Of a DNA stretch of 64,000 nt, positions 1 to 9,935 are shown piece by piece; position 1 is the first letter of the stretch; each line of letters opens with the position of its first letter. Origin of the DNA: Allomesorhizobium sp043769475 (GTDB taxonomy: Bacteria; Pseudomonadota; Alphaproteobacteria; Rhizobiales; Rhizobiaceae); the NCBI RefSeq assembly GCF_043769475.1, contig NZ_CP171729.1, positions 5,084,001 through 5,148,000 of the forward strand. Direction: 5' to 3'. The notes below the pieces were generated by a model. The model was not told where the DNA came from. It saw only the letters and a program-made list of their open reading frames with translations, and searched no databases. Both the position numbers and the translations under genes were made by a program.

Positions 1-2
1 TC

Positions 3-410
3 CTCGCCATCGCCGACCTCTGGGGCCTTGGCGAGGAGGAGCGCCGGCTCGTGCTCGGCTACCCGTCGCGGTCCACCTACCATAACTGGGCAAAACTCGC
101 CCGCGAACATGGCGAATTCACCCTCGATGTCGACGTGCTGACACGCATATCGGCCATGCTCGGCATCCATCAGGCGCTCGGCGTGCTTTATGGTTCCGAG
201 AAGGGCGGCGTGGCGTGGCTGCGCGGCCCGCATGGAGCCGCCGTCTTCGGCGGTCGGCCGCCACTCGCGCTGGTGACCTCCGGCTCGCAGGACGGCCTGC
301 TCACCGTACGCCGTTTCCTCGATGCGGCGCGCGGCGGGCTCTACATGGAGCCGAACGCGGCCGACGCCACATTCGAGCCCTACAGGGAAGCGGATATCGT
401 CTTCACGTGA
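3..410 (+). CDS. Xre/MbcA/ParS-family antitoxin, 5'-truncated by the window edge
   Basis: This is the antitoxin of a type II toxin-antitoxin pair, expected to bind and neutralise the RES toxin encoded next to it and to repress their operon. The reading frame is open from the first bases of the window, so the true start lies upstream; 135 residues are visible. The C-terminal half has the toxin-binding domain pattern of the MbcA/ParS/Xre family, including a GGRPPL motif followed by a short helical segment that leads into LDAARGG. The stop codon overlaps the GTG start of the toxin gene, which implies translational coupling. The N-terminal HTH part is mostly outside the window, so DNA binding cannot be judged here. 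Confidence 0.8.
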   Translation, partial: LAIADLWGLGEEERRLVLGYPSRSTYHNWAKLAREHGEFTLDVDVLTRISAMLGIHQALGVLYGSEKGGVAWLRGPHGAAVFGGRPPLALVTSGSQDGLLTVRRFLDAARGGLYMEPNAADATFEPYREADIVFT

Positions 411-1081
411 CCGAAAAGCTTTCGCCGGCGCCGCAGCCGTCGCACCGGCTGATCCCGTCGCAATTCCCACCTATCGGGCTGTTCGACACCGTGGCCACTG
501 CATCTGACCTGGAGGCGGTGATGGACCTCGCCGGATGGACCAACGACCGGCTTGTGGCCGAGCGCATCGGCCGCCTGCCGGAACATGAATGGGTATTCGG
601 CCGCGCCAATGCCAGCATCGTCATGGCGGCGTTCCTGCACGTCGCGCCGGCCGGCATGCGCTTCAACGGCCCCGAACTCGGCGCATGGTATGCCGCGGCG
701 GAGATCCAAACGGCAATCGCCGAGGTCGGCCATCATCTGCGCCGCGAAGCGATCGCCCGCAATGCACCGGCAATGCAGCGCACCTACCGCGCCTATTCCG
801 CCGGCCTCCAAGGCGATTATGTCGACATTCACAGCCTGCAGGCCGAAAGGCCGGAACTCTACGCGCCGGACAGCTATGCCGCCTCTCAAGCCTTCGGCGA
901 GGCTATCAGGGCTTCCGGCGGCGACGGCATTCTCTACGACAGCGTCAGGCTCAGCGGCGGCGTCAATGTCGCGGCCTACCGGCCAAGCAAAGTGCTCGAC
1001 GTGACGCAGACCGACCACTTCGAGATTTCTATCTCCGCAGCCGAGCGCCGGATCGAAGCGCGTAAATTGAAAGCGGCGTAG
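407..1081 (+). CDS. RES-domain toxin
   Basis: This 224-residue protein is a RES-family toxin; members characterised elsewhere degrade NAD+ and stop growth. The start is a GTG at 407 that overlaps the antitoxin TGA by two bases. A longer upstream start would run through the antitoxin in another frame and is rejected. The family's conserved Arg (in RFNGPE), Glu (in TAIAEV) and Ser (in LYDSVR) are all present in the expected order, so the toxin looks catalytically intact. The pair stands alone beside selO, with no mobile-element genes visible on this side. Function is inferred from the family and the paired layout. Confidence 0.85.
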   Translation: MTEKLSPAPQPSHRLIPSQFPPIGLFDTVATASDLEAVMDLAGWTNDRLVAERIGRLPEHEWVFGRANASIVMAAFLHVAPAGMRFNGPELGAWYAAAEIQTAIAEVGHHLRREAIARNAPAMQRTYRAYSAGLQGDYVDIHSLQAERPELYAPDSYAASQAFGEAIRASGGDGILYDSVRLSGGVNVAAYRPSKVLDVTQTDHFEISISAAERRIEARKLKAA

Positions 1082-1087
1082 CGGCGG

Positions 1088-2529
1088 CTACGGCTGAGCC
1101 GGCCGGTTGCCGAGCGCCTCTCCCATCTCGCGGACGGCAGCAATCTTCGCTTCGAATACGGACCAGTCGTCGCTTGCGGCGATCGGATCCCACAGCGCCT
1201 CGACCTCGTCGATCAAAATGGTGCATGGCCGCTGACGCGAAAAATAGCGATGCTTGAGAGCGTCCCCGTTCGCAGGCTCCAGGGCGGCAAAGGCGGCGCG
1301 GACCGGAGCGAAAGCTTCCATTGCATAGAATTCGGCGGATGGGCCGGCCTCGGCCCGGGCGCTGCTCGCCAGCCCGCCATACCAGTCGAAAAAGGCCCGT
1401 TCGAAGGGCGCCTTGCTTGCATGCAGGAACTGCCACCAGGCCTGCGCCAGGGCGGCGGCGTTCTCTTCCGAAGCCGGAGCGAGCCCGAGCCGGCGAAGCA
1501 GGTTTTTCGAGAACTCGGCCTGGAACATCCTGCCGAAGCCGCCAAGCACCCTTTCCAGTTCACTTTGTTGCGCGAGCGGCAAAAGCACTCGGCAAGCCGC
1601 GTCATGTTCCAGAGCAGCGTGTCGGGCTGCCGTCCATAGGCGTAGAGGCCCTGATGGTCGAAATAGGCGGCGGTAAACCCCGGCTCCAGCACCGGCAGGA
1701 AGCGCCATGGGCCGTAGTCGAAGCTTTCGCCGGTGATGTTGATGTTGTCGGTGTTGAGCACGCCGTGCACGAAGCCTGCGACCATCCATTCGGCGCCCGT
1801 CCGCGCCACCAGCCTGCCGACATTCTCGACGAAGGCGACGGCCCGGCCGGCAAGATCGTCGCGCCAGATCTCCGGCATGTAGGTGCTGATCGAATAGTCG
1901 AGCAGTTTTGCGATATCGTCCTTGCGGTCGAAATAGAGCAGGCGCTGGAAACTGCCGATGCGGATATGCGAATGGCTGAGCCTGACCAGCACCGAAGACC
2001 GCGTCGGCGAAGGCTCGTCGCCGCGCATCAGTTCCTCGCCGGTCTCTATCAGGCTGAAGGTCTTCGAAGTGTTGACGCCGAGTGCTTCCAGCATCTCGGT
2101 GGCCAATATCTCCCGTACGCCGCCTTTCAGCGTCAGCCTGCCGTCGGCGGTTCGCGACCAGGGCGTGCGGCCGCTGCCCTTGGTGCCGAGATCGAGCAAC
2201 CGGCCGTCCACCCGATCATGCAGTTGCGCGAACAGGAAGCCGCGACCGTCGCCGATCTCGGGATTGTAAACGCGGAACTGATGGCCGTGATAGCGCAGCG
2301 ACAGCGGCTGCCGGTAGGTGCCGGGCAACGGCCGGAAGCGGCCGAAATGGTCGATCCACTCATCCTCGCCGAGTTCCCCAAGCCCGACGCGTTCGGCCCA
2401 GCGCTGGTTGCGCCATCTGAGCACATGCTTGGGGAATGAGGCGGGGGCGACAACGTCGTAGAATTCGTCGCCAAGCGCCGCATGGCTGGTCGAGGGCCGA
2501 TAGCCGGCCGGCAGGTTCTGGCTATCCAT
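1088..2529 (-). CDS. selO: SelO pseudokinase (protein adenylyltransferase), interrupted by a frameshift
   Basis: SelO transfers AMP from ATP to serine, threonine or tyrosine of target proteins and is linked to redox homeostasis. The ATG at 2529 follows a GGAGG ribosome site. The first frame carries the family's glycine-rich GTKGSGRTPWSR segment and the active-site stretch NTDNINITG. After residue ~315 the frame is lost at an A4 run on the plus strand (1581-1584). Adding one base joins MTRLAECF to LPLAQQSELERV and gives a 480-residue protein ending at 1088, the usual SelO length. The interruption is therefore a one-base deletion in a homopolymer, either a sequencing error or a recent mutation. 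It is convergent with the RES toxin gene. Confidence 0.85.
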
Positions 2530-2701
2530 CGGGCCTCCGCTCTTCCAGTCAGACCTAAGCCAGGCAGCCGCTATGTCAACCGTGACGGCGGGTGGACCAG
2601 GGCCCGCGGACATCCAGGATCAATGCCGATTTACCGGCCGTTCACCAATCGGAGGCGATGTTGCCGCGTCGCTCAGTATCTGCGTACGCGACAGCACCGA
2701 C

Positions 2702-2735
2702 GGTCCCGGCCCTGGCTTTCCCCAGGCCGGGACCG
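2702..2735. repeat. GC-rich inverted repeat between selO and the DUF5706 gene
   Basis: Arms beginning GGTCCCGGCC and ending GGCCGGGACC can fold into a stem with one bulge around a short CTTTC loop. It lies downstream of the DUF5706 gene on the minus strand and upstream of selO. No clear T-run follows on either strand, so it may slow or stop transcription but is not a textbook terminator. The remainder of the 263-base gap shows nothing else recognisable. Confidence 0.4.
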
Positions 2736-2792
2736 TTTGCTGTCGGAGACCGCCTGAGAATTCGTTCCGGCGAGGCAGATGGCGTGGGCTTC

Positions 2793-3338
2793 TTAGCTGA
2801 CCGCCAGAAGCAGCAGCAGATAGGAAAGCACCATGACGATCAGCGAGCGGAAGGCCATCGTCACGTAGCGGTATTTGACCCTGGCGATCAGCGACAGGCT
2901 GTCGATGTTGGCCAGATATTCCTGGAAGATGAAATCCGGGTCGTTACGGCAGCCGGCTTCGAGCACCATCGCCCGATGCGCCTCCCAACCGCCCCAGAAC
3001 AGCGAGGTTGATCCCACACCCCGTCTCGGCAGCACCACAAGGATGGCCGCAACCAGCGCGCACGATGCTGCAAGCGCCATGCCCCCCGAAAATATCACCA
3101 GAGGAAATTCGGCATCGACGTAGCGCTGCCATTTGAACGCCGCCCGGCCTTCCGAGGAGGTTATCAGGAACGCCAGCATGAAGGTGAAGATGTAGGCGGC
3201 CTTCTGGTCGGCGATCTTGATCTGGTCGTAAAAGACATCGTTTATTTTTTTAAGATGATCGACATAGTCTTTGCCGATCGGCAATGCCTTCACTTCGGCG
3301 CCTAAAACGGCGCTCTTCGTCTTTTCCATCACGCCCAT
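2793..3338 (-). CDS. Pycsar-effector-like (DUF5706/PycTM) membrane protein
   Basis: This 181-residue protein has the layout of the DUF5706/PycTM family. An N-terminal helix leads into an IKIADQKAAY motif just before the first membrane segment (about 47-61). A second hydrophobic segment follows at about 80-103. After a cytoplasmic stretch with an FWGG turn comes a conserved helix (ANIDSLSLIARVKYRYV), then a final membrane helix. In Pycsar defence the family acts as a membrane-damaging effector triggered by cyclic pyrimidine nucleotides, but family members also occur outside that setting. No stand-alone PycC-type cyclase is adjacent; the nearest cyclase is the CHASE2 gene about 3.8 kb away. The gene is divergent from the FecR gene across 136 bases. 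Confidence 0.7.
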   Translation of the reverse strand: MGVMEKTKSAVLGAEVKALPIGKDYVDHLKKINDVFYDQIKIADQKAAYIFTFMLAFLITSSEGRAAFKWQRYVDAEFPLVIFSGGMALAASCALVAAILVVLPRRGVGSTSLFWGGWEAHRAMVLEAGCRNDPDFIFQEYLANIDSLSLIARVKYRYVTMAFRSLIVMVLSYLLLLLAVS

Positions 3339-3474
3339 GATCTTTTGCCTGCTTCCCGCCCCTGTGTCTTGCCTGCAACGTTTGCCGCATTACACGGATT
3401 GCTGCAACGGAATGTTTGACAGTTTCATCGCAGTATCGTCATAAACGCCGTTCCAGGCGGGGGCTCAGGACTGC

Positions 3475-6400
3475 ATGCGGGGGACTATTCGTGTTTCGCT
3501 GGCGTTGGCGACGTTCGCCTGCGCGCAGCAGGCGGCGGCCGATCCTGTGCCGCGCACTTTGCCGGCTGCGGGGTCTGTCATCGCCCGCAAGAGCGGCGAA
3601 GAGGTGCGCTTCATCGACGTGTCGTCGTGGCAGGCCGTCGACCTCAGGCAGGACGTGGTCCCCGGCGATTACCTGCGCACCAACGCCAATGGCAGCCTGG
3701 CCGTGCTGTTTTCCGACCGCACGCAGATGCGGCTTGGCCGCAACACCACGCTTCTGGTCAAGGCGATAGGCGCGGCCGCGGACACCCGTTTCGCGCTGGA
3801 ATCCGGCTCGATCTGGGCGCGCGCCGAACGCGGCGGCGAAGGCCTGACCATCGAAACGCCCGCCGCCGCCGCCGCCATCCGCGGCACGGACTGGACGATG
3901 ACCGTCGACGGCAATGGCAGGACATCCCTGACCGTGCTCGAAGGCACGGTCGAACTCGCCAACGAATTCGGCTCGGTCAGCGTCGCCCAAGGCGAGGCGG
4001 CTGCCGCCAGCATCGGCTCGGCGCCGACGAAGGTGGTCATCGTCGATTCGGACGATCGCGAGCAGATGCTGTTTTATCTGTCGCTGCGCGACCTCGTTCG
4101 GCTGGATGCCCGTGTCATCGCTGTCGAGCCCCGACATGCGGGCGGAGCGGGCGCGCATCGGCGCGAAGCCGGAGCAGGCGCGCAGCGCGGAAGAGTGGCT
4201 GACGCTCGCCGAAGTCTCGATGAGTTATGACGGCGAGACGGCCGCACTCAAGGCGGCAGCGCAGGCTCGGGCCTTCCGCCTCACGGCCGTCCAGAAGGCG
4301 CGGCTTGACCTGATCGACGCGCTCGCCGCCGGAGCGGCGCAGGAGTACGCGCAAGCGGCGCTGCTTTTCCAGCGCGCGGCGCCCCGCCTCGATGCACAAC
4401 GCCGGGCAATCGCGCTTTATGGTGCCTATTTCGCACGGTCGCTCGCCAACCCGGATCATGTCGAGCAGCCGCCCGTCGTGCATGGCGGCGGCCCCTACGC
4501 CGCGCTCGTCGAGGCGTGGACCGCTGGCTTCCTGAAGGACATCCCGGCGGCGATCGAGATCATCAGGCGAGCCGAAACCCGGTACCCGGACGACCCGTCG
4601 CTGCCCGGTTACAGAGCCCTGCTCGCCGTCCTCGTTGATGATCGCGCGCAGGTGAAGGAAGCGATTGCACGCGCTCTGGCGCTCGATCCCGACGATCCGA
4701 TCGCGCTCGAGGCGCGCGTCAAGTACAAGGCCGGCATCGAGGGCGACATCGAAGGCGCGATGGTGGACGCGATGCGTGCCTCTGAAATCGCACCCGGTTC
4801 CCCTAGGATCCTGAATGCGATCGGAAATCTGCAGAGCACGCGCGGCGGCGAGCGCGAGGCGGAGGCCGCCTACCTGCGCTCCATTGATCTCGCCCCGAAC
4901 GATCCTGTGGCCCACGCCAATCTTGCGATCCTCTATCTCGACCAGGGCCGGGTGAAGGAAGCCAAGCCGCTGATCGACAAGGCGATGGCCGCCGACCCCT
5001 CATTCGATCTCTTGCTGGTCGCGCGCGGGCGCTATTATCTGCAGACCGGCGAACTGGACAAGGCGCGCGACGACCTGCTTGCCGGTACGACCGCCAATCC
5101 GGCCTATTCTAACGGGCTGCTGCTGCTTGCCGTTGCTTACTACGAGGCCGGCGAGCGCGCGCCCGCCGAACAGGCGATCGAGAACGCGGACCGCCTTGAT
5201 CCGAACGATCCGGTGATTTCATCCGTCCGCACGACACTCGCAATCGACGAGTACGAGGCCGACAAGGCGATCACCTACGCTCAGGAGGCGTTGCGGCGCA
5301 CCCGCGCACGCGGTAGCGACTACGCGGCGCTCAGTGCCAACAAGGATGCGGGTTCGACCCTGAACGATGCATTCCGCCTACAAGGCCTGGACGCCTGGGG
5401 GCGCTACTATGCACAGGCGGTGTTTGATCCCTTCGCCGGCGCGGGTTACGTCGATCAAGCGCTTGCCGGCAGCGTCAACCCCTTCGCCAACAATCTGCGC
5501 TTTGGCGATGTCCCAACTGAACCCGGCACCAACACCACGAGCTTTTCGTCGCTCTTCCAGGGGCTGATGCTCGATCCGCAGATGCTCGCCAGCCGTTCGC
5601 GCACCGCCAACCTGCTTCGACGGCCCTTTGTCGAAACCTCCGTCGGCGGGGGTTTTGTGGCGGATGATGGCGATCCGGGCTGGAACAGCGAAATCGAGGT
5701 CCAAGGGTATCAGACAGCCCCGATTCCGTGGAGCTTCTACGGTAGGATAGCTGGTCTCGAAACTGATACGAGACGCGGTGACGATCCGATTGCCGGCCAG
5801 TTCGACCTGGAGGACAAGTCGATTACGGGCATCGGCTACGTAGCCATGAAGCCGACGCCCAATGACAGCGTGGTGGCCTATGCCAACGTGACCGATTTCG
5901 AGTTCGGGCTGGACGCAATCGTGCCCACAGACTTGGTTCCGTTTTTGGGCGACACTCTTGTCGGGGCCGGCGACACTCGAACAAGCAATGCTGGTGCCGC
6001 GTGGAGCCATACTTTTGGGTACCACAATGTCGCTAGCGCTGCGGTTTTCACCACCGCGATCCATGACGACAGCGTCAACGATCAGCCGATCGAAATAGAC
6101 GAATTTCCCTTGGTCCTCAGGACTGCGGCCGAATTGGAGCAGCAGTCGTATATTGGGGCAATCAGCCACGCTTACGAGGCCGGCGATTTCACTTTCCGGT
6201 ACGGTGGCGAAGGCGGAATGCTGGACATTTCAAGCGATGAAACGCTGACTCTCGTTTCCCCCTTTATTTCAGATACGATCGTTTCTGAAACGTCCACATC
6301 CGTCGATGTCGCTATCGGGCGCGCTTATTTTGACGCCGTCTACGAGTTCAATCCCAATCTCAAAGTGGAGGGGGCCATTTTTGGCACTTACCTCGATGGA

Positions 6401-7132
6401 GGCACAATCGACGAACAGCGCTTCGAGCCACGTCTCGGCGTGGCGTGGACACCGTTCGAAGGTCATTATCTGCGTGCCGGCTTCCTACGCGAAGGTTCGT
6501 TTATAACCTCCGCCACGCTTGCTCCGGTCGGCATACTCGGCCTGCAATCAAACCAGAGTTCGCTCGCTACGGACGGCTTTTCCGACACCTTCGCGGCGCG
6601 CTGGGACGCCGAATGGAACAGCCGCCTGTTTACTGCGCTCGACTATCAGCATCAGGAATTCGAGAAACTGTCGATCGGCGTCCCCGCATCAGCCACCACG
6701 ATCGACCTCTCCGATGGACGTCTGGACCGCGTCAGCGTCACGGCAAATGTCTGGATCGGCGGTGGTTTCGGCGCATTCGCGACCTTTGCCTACGCCGATT
6801 CCGAAAACGAGGATCCCGACAGCTCCGGCTTTGGCGGTCCGCTGCCCTTCGTTCCCGAAACTTCAACGCGGCTGGGCCTGACATGGGTCCACCCGTCCAA
6901 TCTCAAAGTCACGCTCGCCGGCACCTACGTCGGCTCACGCACCGGCGACCAAACGGGAACTGAACTGGAACCTTATTGGTCGACGGACGCGTTCCTGACC
7001 TGGGAGCCTTTCGACAAGCGATTCGCGCTCGACATCGCCGCTTACAACCTGTTCGATGAAGACTTCGAAGTCGCTACCAGCACACCCGGCTGGGGACGCA
7101 GCATCGTCGGGACGCTGAAGGTCCGCTTCTGA
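3475..7132 (+). CDS. FecR-TPR-outer-membrane beta-barrel protein, interrupted by a frameshift
   Basis: Read as one gene, this encodes about 1218 residues: a signal peptide (cut near AAADP), a FecR domain (about 30-200), TPR-like helical repeats (about 230-640) and a long beta-barrel ending in VGTLKVRF, with the terminal Phe typical of outer-membrane barrels. Two frames overlap at 4106-4230. The tail of the first frame past 4100 has rare codons and reads as a shadow. Removing the G at 4096 joins SLRDL to FGWMPVSS and restores one frame. The stop shares one base with the next gene's ATG (TGATG), coupling it to the CHASE2 cyclase. The likely role is an envelope sensor or surface platform; the ligand is unknown. 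Confidence 0.75.
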
Positions 7133-8949
7133 TGTTTTCCGGCGGTCCGTGGTGGAAGGGCCTTGGCGCTTCCGAGCCCGGCTCGCCGCGCCGTAACGGC
7201 GTTCTGGCGATCGCGCTCGCTGCCGCGCTGCTCGCCGCCGGGCTGTCCTTCCTCACGCCATGGCGGCTCGTCGAGGCGCGCGCCTTCGATTACCTCTCGA
7301 CGATCGCGCCGCCGGCGCGGCCGGTCGACGGGCCGGTCGTCGTCGCCATCGACGAGCCTTCGCTCGCCGAAATCGGCCTGCAATGGCCGTGGCCGCGCGA
7401 CCTGCACGCAAGGCTGATAGAGGCGCTGCGCCGCGCCGGGGCCAAGGCGATCGGCGTCGACATCATCTTCGCCGAACCCTCCATTCCCGCCGCCGACGAG
7501 GCGCTGGCGGCAGCGCTCGGACCGGATGTGGTGCTGGCCGGCGACGAGACCTTCATCGAGACCGAGCAGGCGGCGCAGCATGTTCGGGTGGAGCCACTGG
7601 CCATGTTCACCGCGACAGGCGCTGCAACCGGCATCGCCTCGATCTCGCCCGACGGCGACGGCATATTGCGGCGCGTGCCGGGTTACCGCGATGGCTTCGC
7701 GGCGCAACTCGCCGAGGCGGCGGGCCGCCCTGCCACGGTTCCAGATGGCGCGCTTATCCAGACGTTCGGGCCTTCGCGCACCTACCCGACCGTCTCCTAC
7801 TACCAGGCGCTCGATCCGGACAATTTCCTGCCCGAAAACTATTTCCGCGACCGCGTCGTCATGGTCGGGCTCAGCCTGCAGAACGCGCCGACGCTTTCCG
7901 AAGCCGGGGCCGACGTGCATGCGACGCCCTTCACCATCCGCACCGGCAGGCTGGTCGCAGGCGTCGAGATCCAGGCGACGGTCTTCGACAATCTCGCCGG
8001 GCGGCTGTCCATCGGCCGCGCCGCCACCGCGACGGCGATGCTGTCCGTCGTGCTCGGCGCATTGGCCGGCGCTCTGCTGGTGTGGCGGCAGACAGGATGG
8101 CGGACGCTCGCGGGCTTCATCATCGCGACGGCCGCGCTGCTGGCCGGCAGCTATCTGCTTCTGCGCTTCGGCCGCGTCTTCGTCCCGCCGCTGGCGCCGG
8201 TTTTAGCGACGGGGCTGGTGGCGAGCGCCCAGAGCGCGCGCGATTTCGCCGCCGAGCGCAGGATGCGCCAGGGCATCACCCGCGCCTTCTCGCAATATCT
8301 GTCGCCCGCCCTGGTCGAGCGGCTGGCGCGCGATCCGTCACAGCTTCGCCTAGGCGGCGAGGTCCGGGCGCTGACCATCCTGTTTTGCGACATCCGCGGC
8401 TTCACCACCATCGCGGAAGGCATGAAGGGCGATCCGGAGCGGCTGACCACGCTGATCAACCGGCTCCTGACGCCGCTTTCGGAGGTGGTCATGGCGCATA
8501 GTGGCACCATCGACAAATATATCGGCGACTGCCTGATGGCGTTCTGGAACGCGCCGCTCGACGATCCCGACCATGCCACCCACGCGGTGGAGGCCGCACT
8601 TGGCATGATGCTGGCGCTCGAAGACTTGAACGGGGAACTGCGGGCCGAAGCCGAGGCGCGCGGCGAGACGCCGATTTCGCTGCGCATCGGCATCGGCATC
8701 AACACCGGCCATTGCGTGGTCGGCAATGTCGGCTCCGAGCGGCGGTTCGACTATTCGGCGCTCGGCGACGCGGTCAATCTGGCGTCGCGGCTGGAAGGCG
8801 CATCGAAGGATCTCGGCGTGCCGCTGGTCATCGGGCAGGCGACCGCCGAGCAGGTTTCGGAGCGCATCCCGCTCCGGAAACTCAAGGAGATCACCGTGAA
8901 AGGCCGCGCCGAGCCCGTTCTGGTCTATGCGCCGACGGCGCTGGACTGA
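7132..8949 (+). CDS. CHASE2-domain class III adenylate/guanylate cyclase
   Basis: A membrane-bound nucleotide cyclase of 605 residues. It has an N-terminal membrane helix (about 22-40), a periplasmic CHASE2 sensor (about 45-290), three membrane helices (about 300-370) and a C-terminal class III catalytic domain (about 400-590). The metal-binding Asp420 (FCDIRGF) and Asp466 (KYIGD) are present, as are Lys462 and the Asn and Arg of AVNLASR, so it should be active. The Lys plus a Ser in the DYSALGD loop fits the ATP-using IIIb type, but substrate cannot be settled by sequence. It overlaps the FecR/barrel gene by one base, implying a shared operon and probably a shared signal. Confidence 0.9.
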   Translation: MFSGGPWWKGLGASEPGSPRRNGVLAIALAAALLAAGLSFLTPWRLVEARAFDYLSTIAPPARPVDGPVVVAIDEPSLAEIGLQWPWPRDLHARLIEALRRAGAKAIGVDIIFAEPSIPAADEALAAALGPDVVLAGDETFIETEQAAQHVRVEPLAMFTATGAATGIASISPDGDGILRRVPGYRDGFAAQLAEAAGRPATVPDGALIQTFGPSRTYPTVSYYQALDPDNFLPENYFRDRVVMVGLSLQNAPTLSEAGADVHATPFTIRTGRLVAGVEIQATVFDNLAGRLSIGRAATATAMLSVVLGALAGALLVWRQTGWRTLAGFIIATAALLAGSYLLLRFGRVFVPPLAPVLATGLVASAQSARDFAAERRMRQGITRAFSQYLSPALVERLARDPSQLRLGGEVRALTILFCDIRGFTTIAEGMKGDPERLTTLINRLLTPLSEVVMAHSGTIDKYIGDCLMAFWNAPLDDPDHATHAVEAALGMMLALEDLNGELRAEAEARGETPISLRIGIGINTGHCVVGNVGSERRFDYSALGDAVNLASRLEGASKDLGVPLVIGQATAEQVSERIPLRKLKEITVKGRAEPVLVYAPTALD

Positions 8950-9488
8950 CGTTCAGCAACGCGTTCGAACATGATCGTCGGCTTGTCGTGATAGGTTGTC
9001 CGCGCGATTTTGCGATAGCCGCATTTCTGCGCGACATTGATCGAGCCGGCATTGTCGGGATCGATGATGCAGACGGTTTTCGCGCCGCCGAAGCGGCTGT
9101 CGCTCCACGCGGCCGCTGCGCCGACGATCTCGGTGGCGAAGCCCTGGCCATGCGCGGCAGCGATCAGCCCCCAGCCGGCCTCCGCTCTTCCCTCGAGTGA
9201 TGGCTGGATGTCCCGCTTCAGGTCGTGGAACCCCGCTTCGCCGATGAAGCGCCCGGTTGCCTTTTCCTCGACCGCCCAGAAGCCGTAGCCGATCATCGCC
9301 CACATACCGGGATGGCGCAGGAAGCGCAGCCAACTCTCCTCGCGTGTCCGCGGCTTCCCCCCGGCTATAAAGCGCGTGACTGCGGGATCGGCCCACATGG
9401 CGGCATAGTCCTCGAAATCGTCGAGCCGGTGCGCGCGCAATATGGTGCGCGCCGTTTCGATGACGGGAATGTCGATGGCGACAGGCAT
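8925..9488 (-). CDS. GNAT-family N-acetyltransferase (RimJ/RimL type)
   Basis: A 187-residue acetyl-CoA-dependent N-acetyltransferase. It opens with the RimJ/RimL pattern IETARTILRAHRLDDFEDY and has the acetyl-CoA loop region near AHGQGFATEIV, then the late DPDNAGSINVAQKCGYRKI segment common to this branch. The ATG at 9488 sits behind a GGAGA ribosome site; a longer frame upstream exists but lacks one. The gene is convergent with the cyclase and overlaps its 3' end by 25 bases. The substrate cannot be deduced. Confidence 0.85.
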   Translation of the reverse strand: MPVAIDIPVIETARTILRAHRLDDFEDYAAMWADPAVTRFIAGGKPRTREESWLRFLRHPGMWAMIGYGFWAVEEKATGRFIGEAGFHDLKRDIQPSLEGRAEAGWGLIAAAHGQGFATEIVGAAAAWSDSRFGGAKTVCIIDPDNAGSINVAQKCGYRKIARTTYHDKPTIMFERVAERQSSAVGA

Positions 9489-9587
9489 TGGCTTCTCCGC
9501 ATGCAGGTTCCTGCACGCTACTCCTTCCGATGCGCGCCGGATGATGCCAGCGGCCCGTTCTGTTTCCTCCAGCAATTCCGGTGGAAG

Positions 9588-9824
9588 TCAGCGGCCGTCG
9601 CCGCGCCATGCCATCCTCATATAGACATCGCCGCGCTCGAGCTCGTCCAGCATCTGGTCGAGCCGCTTGCGGCGGGTCTCCTCGCGCTTGGCCCGCGCGA
9701 TCCAGCCGAGATAGTCGTTGCGCTGGTAGTCGGGACGCGCCTCATAGGCGGGAATCAAACCGCGCGCCTGAAGCTCCTCGCGGATGTGGTCCGGCATTGG
9801 GTTGATGTCGCGCGTGAGTGCCAT
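9588..9824 (-). CDS. Short YdeI/OmpD-associated family protein
   Basis: A 78-residue protein matching the C-terminal domain of YdeI/OmdA-type proteins, with the motifs YQRNDYLGWI, RAKREETRRKRL and LDELERGDVYM. Larger members carry an additional N-terminal domain that is absent here. The short form may be a stand-alone family version or a remnant, but the start and stop are clean and the frame is undamaged. Members have been linked to bacteriocin protection and cationic-peptide response; the exact role is unknown. It lies upstream of the GNAT gene on the same strand, 99 bases away. Confidence 0.7.
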   Translation of the reverse strand: MALTRDINPMPDHIREELQARGLIPAYEARPDYQRNDYLGWIARAKREETRRKRLDQMLDELERGDVYMRMAWRGDGR

Positions 9825-9935
9825 TCCCGGAACTTAGTTTGATGCCGCCGACGATCAAGCCGGCCAACCGGCGGTTGCCAAAGCCGGATTTACGAGGCCT
9901 ATTCCCCGGCGATTCCAACACTGCGGAGAATACGC

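Noticed and set aside
2793..8949. A canonical Pycsar defence operon
   Set aside because: The effector-like gene is not adjacent to a stand-alone PycC cyclase, the CHASE2 cyclase is divergent and 3.8 kb away, and its residues fit ATP use; kept only as a hypothesis.
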